The notes beneath the pieces are model-generated. The model was given only the letters and a program-made list of their open reading frames with translations, did no database searches and was not told the DNA's origin. Source: Syntrophomonadaceae bacterium (GTDB taxonomy: Bacteria; Bacillota; Syntrophomonadia; Syntrophomonadales; Syntrophomonadaceae). From it: a DNA stretch of 6,234 nucleotides. This document shows, piece after piece, positions 1 through 5,418 of the stretch (position 1 is the first letter of the stretch; every line of letters starts with the position of its first letter). Where the stretch lies: positions 1-6,234 of the forward strand of contig JAQUBU010000140.1 of assembly GCA_028686565.1 (NCBI GenBank), written 5' to 3'. A program made the translations under genes and the position numbers.

Positions 1-464
1 ATATCCCGTCCTACAGACTGGATTTCTATCAATTTTCCGGCATCATCAAAAATGCCCCGGTCAGTCCACTCTTGCCAGGCTATCTCACCGCAAGTTCCAT
101 AAACCCTATGTTCATATTGAATAAAAGGGTTTTCCCGGGTCAAGGCAGAATACTTATTAATACTTATTGTGCGGTCTTCTTCAGGAATAAAAGAAAGGAA
201 AGTATTGCCCAGCAGCTCATCTTCTTTTAATCCGAAATAACGGCAATAGGCCTGGTTCACAAAAGTGAGTGTTGAATCAGGTAAGAAACGGCAAATCAAT
301 TCGGTTTGACCCTCAACCACTGCACGATATCTAGCTTCACTTATTTTTAAAGCTTCTGCAGATTCCTGATAATTAATCAGCATCTCATTTAATTTTTTAT
401 TCTCATTTTGCAATATTGTAATTTGTTTTATAAGCTGTTCATTTGATTGCCTTGTATTTATCAT
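1..464 (-). CDS. PAS-domain sensor protein, N-terminal part (runs off the window)
   Basis: The reading frame is open from an ATG at 464 to the left edge of the window, giving 154 codons of a longer protein. A purine-rich ribosome binding site (GAGGT) lies about 6 nt upstream of the ATG. Residues 1-45 are polar and helical (ITILQNENKKLNEMLINYQE), probably a short coiled coil. Residues about 43-154 form a PAS domain: SEARYRAVVEGQTELICRF, then FVNQAYCRYFGLKEDELLG, then a PAC-like end with EHRVYGTCGEIAWQEW and SVGRDI. PAS domains bind small ligands or cofactors, or mediate protein contacts, and normally control a C-terminal output domain. That output (histidine kinase, GGDEF, sigma-54 activator or other) lies outside the window, so the function stays open. 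No transmembrane segment is visible, which suggests a cytoplasmic protein. It is divergent from the aminotransferase gene. Confidence 0.9.
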   Translation of the reverse strand, partial: MINTRQSNEQLIKQITILQNENKKLNEMLINYQESAEALKISEARYRAVVEGQTELICRFLPDSTLTFVNQAYCRYFGLKEDELLGNTFLSFIPEEDRTISINKYSALTRENPFIQYEHRVYGTCGEIAWQEWTDRGIFDDAGKLIEIQSVGRD

Positions 465-538
465 AGTTTTACCTCGCGAAACCATCAGACTTTAGATTTT
501 TTAGCAGAAAAATAGTTTATTGTGTAACATTATGTCTT

Positions 539-565
539 ATTATAGAGGATACAAGCTTTTAACAA
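539..565 (-). promoter_or_regulatory. Candidate promoter of the left PAS sensor gene
   Basis: On the minus strand a perfect TATAAT lies at 544-539. It is preceded by TTGTTA (565-560, 4 of 6 matches to TTGACA) at a spacing of 15 bp, which is shorter than ideal. Transcription would start near 532 and leave a leader of roughly 70 nt before the ATG at 464. This is the best sigma-A-like match in the right place, but the short spacing and the AT-rich background keep confidence low. Confidence 0.35.
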
Positions 566-791
566 TATTTTCAATAGTATTGGTTTTATAGGAATGGGTT
601 TTGGTTAGCAGTTGCTGGGTATAATTATTGGGAATTTAAATAGTGCCAGTTCCATAGGTGGGAAAATAATTATTTTACTACATTATATCTGGATAAATGA
701 ACAATAAATTCATGAATACAATCAATTCGTCTTAGTTTAAAGCAGGAATTTCAAATAAAATACAAAATAACTTTATGTAGACTCAGTTTTT

Positions 792-802
792 TATAATATA
801 AT
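792..802 (+). promoter_or_regulatory. Candidate -10 elements of the aminotransferase gene
   Basis: Two overlapping perfect TATAAT hexamers (792-797 and 797-802) lie about 60 nt before the aminotransferase start. No good -35 hexamer stands at 16-18 bp upstream (best is TTATGT at 773-778), so this is a positional suggestion only. The sequence around it is nearly all A and T. Confidence 0.3.
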
Positions 803-863
803 TTAATAATAGTTTCTAAAAACATTTCTATAGTAGATAATAATTAAATAAGGAGTTGACTGT

Positions 864-1931
864 ATGTCTTACGAAATCAGCATTGAAAAAACCAAAAATC
901 CAAAGGCAAAGCCAGACCAGAATGCACTCGGGTTTGGACAATTCTATACTGACCATATGTTTATAATGGATTACACAGAAGGAAGGGGCTGGCATGATCC
1001 TCGTATAATTCCTTATTCTCCTATCGAACTGGATCCAGCCACTATGATATTACATTATGGACAAGCTACATTTGAAGGTTTAAAAGCATACAAGACGCGA
1101 GATGGGAAAATACTGTTATTTAGACCCTATAAAAATATGGAACGAATGAACATATCCAATGAGCGCCTTTGTATTCCTCAGCTTGACCCTCAATTTGCAG
1201 TCGAAGCCATTAAAGCAATAGTAAAGATGGACCAGGATTGGATACCCGAAGCAGAAAATACTTCACTATATATAAGACCTTTCGTTATTGCTACCGATCC
1301 TTATCTGGGAGTAAGACCTGCCCATACCTATAAGTTTATTATTATTTTATCTCCAGTTGGTGCCTATTATCCGGAGGGAATAAATCCCGTCAAGATTTTT
1401 GTTGAAAAAGAATACACGCGGGCTGTCAAAGGTGGCCTTGGATTTACCAAAACCCCGGCTAATTATGCAGCTAGTCTGAAAGCTCAGGAAGAAGCGAAAA
1501 TTAAAGGATATACCCAGGTTTTATGGCTGGATGGGGTGGAGAAGAAGTACATTGAAGAAGTTGGTACTATGAATGTATTCTTTAAAATAAACGGGGAAAT
1601 TGTAACTCCCTCATTGGAAGGCAGCATCCTGGCAGGAATAACCAGGGATTCTACCATTACCTTGTTAAATAGCTGGGGCTTGAAAGTTACCGAGAGAAAA
1701 ATCAGTGTAGAGGAATTGTATGAAGCCCAGGCCAAGGGACAACTGGAAGAGGCATTCGGAACTGGGACCGCGGCAGTTATTTCACCTGTTGGAGAGCTCA
1801 ACTGGGATGGGAATATAATCTCCATTAATGATGGTAAGACTGGTGAATGGTCGGCCAAGATATATAATGCTATTACCGGTATTCAAAACGGTGAAAGCAA
1901 AGATGAATTTGATTGGACAGCAGAGGTTTAA
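864..1931 (+). CDS. ilvE: Branched-chain amino acid aminotransferase (PLP fold type IV)
   Basis: This 355-residue cytoplasmic enzyme transfers the amino group between glutamate and the 2-oxo acids of leucine, isoleucine and valine. It works in the last step of their synthesis or the first step of their breakdown. The fold-type-IV signatures are all present: HYGQATFEGLKAY (64-76), FRPYKNMERMN (86-96), SLYIRPF (134-140), the PLP-lysine segment GFTKTPANYAASLKAQE with K196 as the expected Schiff-base lysine, EEVGTMNVFF (231-240), the SILAGITRDS segment (254-263) and GTGTAAVISPVG (299-310). The length fits the longer BCAT subgroup that includes eukaryotic BCATs and Bacillus YwaA, rather than the roughly 310-residue E. 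coli IlvE. An AGGAG ribosome binding site (851-855) lies 8 nt before the ATG. It stands alone, with no ilv or leu genes beside it, so the physiological direction cannot be read from context. The ilvE symbol denotes function; the exact subgroup name is less certain. Confidence 0.96.
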   Translation: MSYEISIEKTKNPKAKPDQNALGFGQFYTDHMFIMDYTEGRGWHDPRIIPYSPIELDPATMILHYGQATFEGLKAYKTRDGKILLFRPYKNMERMNISNERLCIPQLDPQFAVEAIKAIVKMDQDWIPEAENTSLYIRPFVIATDPYLGVRPAHTYKFIIILSPVGAYYPEGINPVKIFVEKEYTRAVKGGLGFTKTPANYAASLKAQEEAKIKGYTQVLWLDGVEKKYIEEVGTMNVFFKINGEIVTPSLEGSILAGITRDSTITLLNSWGLKVTERKISVEELYEAQAKGQLEEAFGTGTAAVISPVGELNWDGNIISINDGKTGEWSAKIYNAITGIQNGESKDEFDWTAEV

Positions 1932-1993
1932 GGCTGTATTAACTGTTTTGGACAAATGATATGCTTTGGCAAAATCACGGTTGCTGCCCTCCC

Positions 1994-2002
1994 TGCTATT
2001 AT
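1994..2002 (+). promoter_or_regulatory. Candidate extended -10 promoter of the five-PAS gene
   Basis: TGCTATTAT fits the extended -10 pattern (TG-N-TATAAT, one mismatch in the hexamer). No -35 hexamer is found at normal spacing; the nearest good one, TTGGCA at 1966-1971, is 25 bp away. Transcription would begin near 2009, just before the stem-loop at 2015-2050, and give a leader of roughly 105 nt. The 11-mer CCTGCTATTAT (1992-2002) also occurs in the promoter of the pseudo-receiver operon on the other strand (5129-5119). Confidence 0.35.
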
Positions 2003-2014
2003 GGGGGTATTAAA

Positions 2015-2050
2015 CCTTAAAGAACGCAGCGAGTGTTGTTTTCTTTAAGG
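2015..2050 (+). other. Stem-loop ahead of the five-PAS gene
   Basis: A perfect 10-bp inverted repeat, CCTTAAAGAA (2015-2024) and TTCTTTAAGG (2041-2050), encloses 16 bases. Part of the loop could pair further (AACGC with GTGTT). No T run follows on either strand, so it is a poor intrinsic terminator for the aminotransferase gene. It would lie at the 5' end of the PAS-gene mRNA if the promoter suggested at 1994-2002 is real. It could be an mRNA-stability hairpin, a protein binding site or a weak attenuator. Confidence 0.5.
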
Positions 2051-2115
2051 AATGTTAAATCTACTTATAGAAAATGCATTAAGTTAATATTGCTTGAAAG
2101 AAAGAGGGGGTAAAT

Positions 2116-3996
2116 ATGGTAGCAAAGGAAAAAGTGCGATATAAAACTTTGCTGGACAGCATTGAAGCTCCAGTAGTTGCATTCCAAAAAGATCTGCATG
2201 TTATGTATTGCAATGAAGCCTATGCTCAATTAGCTGGCAAAAAGCGAGCTGAACTGGAAGGGCAGAATCTCATTGAATTATTTCCTGAAGGTATAGACAC
2301 CCCGGCTTATCTGGCATATATGGAAGTATTGGAAACTGGCAAACCTAAAGTGATTGAGCAAAAAACCGGCAGCAGCTTTTATATGGAAAGAATATACCCT
2401 ACACCGGTAGGAATTATTTGTATAGCCGATGATATCAGTGCCGCTAAATACTCGGAGGCGGCAGTTAAGTCTTTTAAAGCCAACCAGAGAGTTATTTACG
2501 ACGAGTCATTTGATGCTATTATAGTTCATGATGTGCAGAGTAATTTAATTGTTGATGTAAATAAAACGGCCTGTGAAATGTTTGGTTACCGCCGGGAAGA
2601 GATGCTGAAGTTTAATATAGGTGATTTAACTGCAGGGGAGCCGCCGCACTTGAAGGAAAATCTCTTGCTTTGGTTTAAAAAGTCCAGTGAAATAAGAACT
2701 CAGCATATGGAAATGAAATTCCGGGACAAATCAGGCCGGGTATTGTGGGTGGAAATTAGATCGAAGCGTATGCTTTTTGGGGATACTGTTCGTTTAGTCG
2801 CTATAATACGGGAGATTACCCGGAACAAATATGCAGAAAAGGCCTTGCGCGACAGTCAGGAGCGCTATGAACAGCTTTTTGAAAAAGCCGGTGACTTTAT
2901 TTTTGTCCATGACCTTATGGGGAATTTCATTTCTGTTAACCAGGCAGCTGAACGTGTAACCGGTTATTGGTCAGAAGATTTATTGAAGATGAATATAGCT
3001 CAATTAGCCAGCAGCGATTATACAAAATTAATGCGCAATATGAGTTATCGAAAAATGAGCCGAAATGAAACAATAACTTACGAAATCGAGATAGTTACCA
3101 AGTTTGATAACTATGTGTCTTTGGAGGTTATTATATGGCCTATATACAAGGTAGGCAAGATATTTGCTATCCAAGGTATAGCCCGTGATATAAGCGAACG
3201 TAAAATAGAAGAAAAAAAATTAAAGCATTTGGAACAAAAAATGACTTCCTTTATTGATTTCCTGCCTGATGCTACCATGGCAATTGACCTGGAAGGAAGG
3301 GTCGTGGTTTGGAATCAGGCAATGGAGAGGCTGACAGGAATAAAAGCTGGTGATATTTTGGGCAAAGGCAACTACGAATATGCGCTGGCTTTTTATAACA
3401 GTCGAAGGCCAATTATGGTTGATTTAGTGTTGCGGCCGGATGAGGTGAAAAAATATTATTCAGTGATTGAAAAAGATAATTTTACAGTTATTAGTGAATT
3501 TGACACACCTCATTTGCGGGGTTCAGGGCATTATCTCTGGGGACAGGCAATGCCTTGGTATGACAAAGAAGGGAAATTGATGGGAGCAATCGAATCCCTG
3601 CGTGATATTACCCAACGATACAAAATTGAGCAAGAGCAAAAAAAGAAGCACAAACAAATTGGACATCTTAAGGCTCTGCTCAGCAAGCTGGATTGTTTTT
3701 GCTGCAGTTATGACACACAGGGTACCATTACTTTTATAAGTGCTAAATTTGCAGAAGCGTTAGGTTATACAAAAGATGAACTTATGATAAAAAATATTGC
3801 TGAAATACTTGTTGATGAATATCAGGGTGTATTTTCTGCTGCGATAAAAGATAATTTCCCGGCCGGAGAGTATAGAGAACTGATTATTGCATTTGCCTGC
3901 CAGGATGGCGCTGAACTTCCGGCTAAAGTCATTATGAATGCTATTTGGGAAGACGGCGAGATAACCGGAGGAATTATGCAGGCGGAAAATATATAG
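2116..3996 (+). CDS. Five-module PAS protein without a recognisable output domain
   Basis: This 626-residue protein appears to consist almost wholly of PAS/PAC modules. Approximate limits are PAS1 8-110 (SIEAPVVAFQKD, YCNEAYAQLAG), PAS2 122-240 (DESFDAIIVHD, VNKTACEMFGYRREEML, VAIIREITRNK), PAS3 245-366 (ERYEQLFEKAGDFIFVHD, VNQAAERVTGY, IARDISERK), PAS4 372-505 (FLPDATMAIDLEGRVVVWN, SLRDITQR) and PAS5 517-622 (CSYDTQGTITFISAKFAEALGYTKDEL). Helical linkers such as ERKIEEKKLKHLEQKM join the modules and probably relay signals. There is no signal peptide or membrane segment, so it should be cytoplasmic. The fifth module is followed only by a few residues, and no histidine kinase, GGDEF, EAL, AAA+ or HTH region is present. 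It may act through another protein. GAGGGGG at 2104-2110 lies 5 nt before the ATG. The next gene follows after 31 bp. The ligand is unknown. Confidence 0.92.
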   Translation: MVAKEKVRYKTLLDSIEAPVVAFQKDLHVMYCNEAYAQLAGKKRAELEGQNLIELFPEGIDTPAYLAYMEVLETGKPKVIEQKTGSSFYMERIYPTPVGIICIADDISAAKYSEAAVKSFKANQRVIYDESFDAIIVHDVQSNLIVDVNKTACEMFGYRREEMLKFNIGDLTAGEPPHLKENLLLWFKKSSEIRTQHMEMKFRDKSGRVLWVEIRSKRMLFGDTVRLVAIIREITRNKYAEKALRDSQERYEQLFEKAGDFIFVHDLMGNFISVNQAAERVTGYWSEDLLKMNIAQLASSDYTKLMRNMSYRKMSRNETITYEIEIVTKFDNYVSLEVIIWPIYKVGKIFAIQGIARDISERKIEEKKLKHLEQKMTSFIDFLPDATMAIDLEGRVVVWNQAMERLTGIKAGDILGKGNYEYALAFYNSRRPIMVDLVLRPDEVKKYYSVIEKDNFTVISEFDTPHLRGSGHYLWGQAMPWYDKEGKLMGAIESLRDITQRYKIEQEQKKKHKQIGHLKALLSKLDCFCCSYDTQGTITFISAKFAEALGYTKDELMIKNIAEILVDEYQGVFSAAIKDNFPAGEYRELIIAFACQDGAELPAKVIMNAIWEDGEITGGIMQAENI

Positions 3997-4027
3997 GCTA
4001 AAACCTCCAGACACAAGAGGTGATTTA

Positions 4028-4285
4028 ATGGAAAAGTTAATTACAATAGGAAACTTTATATTCTGTCCCTTACACCAGATACCATTATTGGGGATTGAAT
4101 GTCAGAAATGCGAATATGTAAGTATAATTGAAGAAAACCATTTTTGTATTTGTGAACTTGAAGAAGAATGTCAAACTCCTGCGGAGGAGTTTGACATCAA
4201 GGAATTGATAAATATATTTGTCGATTTACTTTATTCTGGAAAGACATCGCTTAAACGAGAAGAGTTAAAGAAGATACTGGAATAG
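4028..4285 (+). CDS. Small Cys/His-rich protein of unknown function
   Basis: I do not recognise this 85-residue protein. Its first half is rich in possible metal ligands: C13-x2-H16, C25-x2-C28, H38, C40-x-C42 and C48. The spacing resembles a zinc ribbon or a small metal-binding knuckle, but fits no family I can name. The second half (residues 53-85) is charged and predicted helical (FDIKELINIFVDLLYSGKT, then LKREELKKILE), perhaps a protein-protein interface. GAGGTGA (4017-4023) precedes the ATG by 4 nt, a strong site. It starts 31 bp after the five-PAS gene on the same strand, so co-transcription is likely and it could be a partner of that output-less sensor. The stop lies 9 bp from the convergent pseudo-receiver stop. 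A perfect 13-bp inverted repeat lies inside the gene, covering about codons 47-57. Confidence 0.8.
   Translation: MEKLITIGNFIFCPLHQIPLLGIECQKCEYVSIIEENHFCICELEEECQTPAEEFDIKELINIFVDLLYSGKTSLKREELKKILE
4168..4197 (-). terminator. Perfect 13-bp stem-loop inside the 85-aa gene; candidate terminator for the opposing operon
   Basis: The arms ATGTCAAACTCCT (4168-4180) and AGGAGTTTGACAT (4185-4197) pair perfectly over 13 bp with the 4-nt loop GCGG. Read on the minus strand the stem is followed at once by TCTTCTTC, a T/C-rich tail as in intrinsic terminators. It lies 98 bp beyond the stop codon of the last minus-strand gene (4295). Read on the plus strand no T tract follows, so it should not stop transcription of its host gene. 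Its placement within a coding region is unusual. The tail is interrupted by C residues, so terminator strength is uncertain. Confidence 0.5.
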
Positions 4286-4294
4286 AGTATTATA

Positions 4295-4663
4295 CTATAC
4301 CATGCATAATGTTTCCCGCAGACGGTCCGATGTAAGCGGTTCCAACAAGAAATCGGCAGCATGCACATCGTAGGCGTAAATAGCGTAGTCACGATGATTG
4401 GAAACCAATACTACTTTGACGTTCTGATCTATCTCCCATAGCTGTTTGGCTATCATTAATCCATTCAAGCCAATGCAGCCAACTCGGATAAATACCATTT
4501 CAGGACGGAAATTTTTAAATACCCATAAAAAATCTCCGGGATAAGTGAAGAGTCTGATATCACTTTCCTCGTTGCATCCGTATATTTGTTCCAGGTGTTC
4601 TTTCAATCTTCCACCATCCAGCCGGTTATCCAAAATATAAATACGCAATTCTCCAACCCCCAT
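4295..4663 (-). CDS. Pseudo-receiver protein B (degenerate CheY-like domain)
   Basis: This 122-residue protein is a single CheY-like receiver fold with no output domain. LRIYILDN (6-13) matches strand 1 with one of the two acidic residues kept (D12, then N13). MVFIRVGCIGLNGL (56-69) matches the phospho-acceptor strand, but the Asp position is R60. VVLVSNHRDYAIYAYDVHAADFLLEPL (84-110) resembles the LytR/SARP-type receiver C-terminus, yet Ser (S88) stands at the switch Thr and Glu (E108) replaces the conserved Lys. It should therefore not be phosphorylated in the usual way. It follows protein A after 44 bp on the same strand. The ATG at 4663 has no clear ribosome binding site. A TTG at 4648 would give MRIYILDN, the usual receiver start, but its only nearby SD-like sequence (GGAG) is very close. 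Which start is used is unresolved. Confidence 0.8.
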   Translation of the reverse strand: MGVGELRIYILDNRLDGGRLKEHLEQIYGCNEESDIRLFTYPGDFLWVFKNFRPEMVFIRVGCIGLNGLMIAKQLWEIDQNVKVVLVSNHRDYAIYAYDVHAADFLLEPLTSDRLRETLCMV

Positions 4664-4707
4664 AACTTTTATCTTATGATCAACACGTTAAATTCTAAAG
4701 TATATGG

Positions 4708-5097
4708 TTATACATATTGCCGCCTGTCATAGCGTTTTTTCTTGTATTGCAGACTTTGCACTATCTGCTGAAGCTTTTCCCAGTTTGCCGGCAGCACAAG
4801 ATAAGAGTCAATGCCCTGTGCAAAAGCATCCAGGGCATTGCTTTCACTATCACTCATCCATACCACTTGAATCCTTGGATACCAAATTCCAGCTTTCCTG
4901 CTGATTTCCAGGCCGTTAACACTTGCATTATCGATTCTGATAAAAATTACCCCATCTTCATCATGCAGTATAAATTCATAAAGCGAAGATAATCTGCCTG
5001 TAAATATGGAAGGATCTATTTTGTACTTATCTCTAAACAGATTGCTCAGCCGGACCAGATTATTCTTTTCATAATCCACTAATAATACCCTTTTCAA
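4708..5097 (-). CDS. Pseudo-receiver protein A (degenerate CheY-like domain)
   Basis: This 129-residue protein is a lone receiver-like domain. Strand 1 reads KRVLLVDYEKNN (2-13) with a single acidic residue D8. The segment GVIFIRIDNASVNGLEISRK (49-68) aligns with the consensus FLDI-MP--NGLE, but R54 occupies the Asp position. VVWMSDSESNALDAF (78-92) has Ser for the switch Thr, and YLVLPANWEKL (99-109) has Leu (L102) for the conserved Lys. The basic C-terminus (KKKRYDRRQYV) is short and is not a DNA-binding domain. The start codon is TTG, supported by GAGGTG 7 nt upstream. It shares the FIR motif with the next gene (protein B) and probably heads a two-gene operon. Upstream lie a SARP-type operator candidate and the SARP gene. 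Loss of the phosphorylation residues suggests a role through protein contact only. Confidence 0.83.
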   Translation of the reverse strand: MKRVLLVDYEKNNLVRLSNLFRDKYKIDPSIFTGRLSSLYEFILHDEDGVIFIRIDNASVNGLEISRKAGIWYPRIQVVWMSDSESNALDAFAQGIDSYLVLPANWEKLQQIVQSLQYKKKRYDRRQYV

Positions 5098-5104
5098 AAC
5101 AGGA

Positions 5105-5110
5105 CACCTC
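5105..5110 (-). promoter_or_regulatory. Ribosome binding site fixing the TTG start of pseudo-receiver A
   Basis: GAGGTG on the minus strand lies 7 nt before the TTG at 5097. No ATG or GTG in that frame near this position gives a better start, and the protein then begins with the normal receiver strand (KRVLLVD). Confidence 0.75.
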
Positions 5111-5118
5111 GCATGCTA

Positions 5119-5151
5119 ATAATAGCAGGCAGGACTTAACCAGAACTTAAC
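5119..5151 (-). promoter_or_regulatory. Candidate SARP-type operator and promoter of the pseudo-receiver operon
   Basis: On the minus strand two tandem 11-mers, GTTAAGTTCTG (5151-5141) and GTTAAGTCCTG (5140-5130), differ at one base. They are followed after 5 bp by the hexamer TATTAT (5124-5119) in the extended -10 context TGCTATTAT. The proximal heptamer GTTAAGT ends 9 bp before the -10. Streptomyces SARP regulators bind direct heptamer repeats with an 11-bp period, with the last repeat about 8 bp from the -10 and in place of a -35 box; this layout is nearly the same. Transcription would start near 5112, leaving a leader of about 15 nt that carries the GAGGTG site. The SARP gene 340 bp upstream is the obvious candidate regulator. 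Binding itself is inferred. Confidence 0.55.
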
Positions 5152-5418
5152 AAGCTGCCCCGAAAAGCAACAAGAGTGAAATTCTCCGTTTGCATTGCTA
5201 TGAAACTAGTGTACTTGTCATTGTTATGAAATAGCGTACCTGTCATTGCTATGAAACTAGTGTGCTTGTCATTGCGAGCGCAGCGCCAACCTGTCATTGC
5301 GAGCGCAGCGTGGCAATCTTCCCTCGTAATTGATTACGTAAATGAAAAACGGTCTGACGCTTTTCGTTTATCGTGGCGGGTTATTACCCGTGATAATTAT
5401 GGGGCAGCTTATTGTTAA
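5147..5418. mobile_element. Possible MITE-like insertion bounded by inverted repeats
   Basis: The left arm TTAACAAGCTGCCCC (5147-5161) and the right arm GGGGCAGCTTATTGTTAA (5401-5418) are inverted copies, perfect over 10 bp and then over GTTAA after a 3-nt insertion. AGGAC occurs outside each arm (5131-5135 and 5419-5423), a possible target duplication, although on the left it is separated from the arm by 11 bases. The 272-bp interior has no reading frame and contains the tandem repeats. A non-autonomous element is plausible. Alternatives are a long-range stem or two copies of a regulatory site. Confidence 0.35.
5193..5320. repeat. Five tandem 25-26 bp units of two related types
   Basis: Units begin at 5193, 5219, 5244, 5270 and 5295. 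All start with CATTG, and the first four end in TGT. Units 1-3 are of type A; units 1 and 3 share CATTGCTATGAAACTAGTGT exactly, and unit 2 differs by a few bases and a 1-nt deletion. Units 4 and 5 are of type B and share TGTCATTGCGAGCGCAGCG (counted from the TGT before each). Unit 5 ends in TGGCAATCTT, so it carries the inverted pair ATTGC...GCAAT. From memory, type B resembles a GC-rich dispersed repeat found across many bacterial genomes. There are no spacers, so this is not a CRISPR array. Function is unknown. Confidence 0.85.

Larger units (their letters stand above)
465..863. other. AT-rich divergent intergenic region
   Basis: These 399 bases separate two divergent genes and contain no convincing reading frame or RNA gene. 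The region is very AT-rich. A 14-bp perfect palindrome AAAATAATTATTTT lies at 663-676, and a looser inverted pair CAATA...TATTG at 563-582. Either could be an operator, but AT-rich DNA produces such palindromes easily. Candidate promoters for both flanking genes are listed separately. I saw no T-box sequence, no convincing CodY site and no leader-peptide attenuator for the aminotransferase gene. Confidence 0.6.

Noticed and set aside
566..580. CodY box upstream of the aminotransferase gene
   Set aside because: The best window matches only about 9 of 15 positions of AATTTTCWGAAAATT, which is expected by chance in such AT-rich DNA.
465..863. T-box or leader-peptide attenuator ahead of the aminotransferase gene
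   Set aside because: No T-box consensus sequence, no terminator/antiterminator pair and no short Leu/Ile/Val-rich reading frame could be found.
1484..1858. Antisense open frame inside the aminotransferase gene
   Set aside because: It lies opposite a clearly conserved enzyme and its protein shows no recognisable motif; treated as a shadow frame.
2015..2050. Intrinsic terminator of the aminotransferase gene
   Set aside because: The stem is AT-rich with a 16-base loop and is not followed by a T run on the plus strand; it was kept only as an unexplained stem-loop.
3760..4016. Two overlapping antisense open frames at the end of the five-PAS gene
   Set aside because: Both mirror the coding sequence of PAS module 5 and show no family features.
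4704..4992. Two overlapping plus-strand open frames opposite pseudo-receiver A
   Set aside because: They are opposite a gene with clear receiver homology and a good ribosome binding site, and their translations look non-coding.
5193..5320. CRISPR array
   Set aside because: The 25-26 bp units are directly joined without unique spacers of regular length, and no cas genes are in view.
5344..5365. Strong terminator for the SARP gene
   Set aside because: The minus-strand hairpin GAAAAGCG/CGTTTTTC has mostly A-T pairs, and its T run is inside the stem, so it is mentioned only as a weak possibility.
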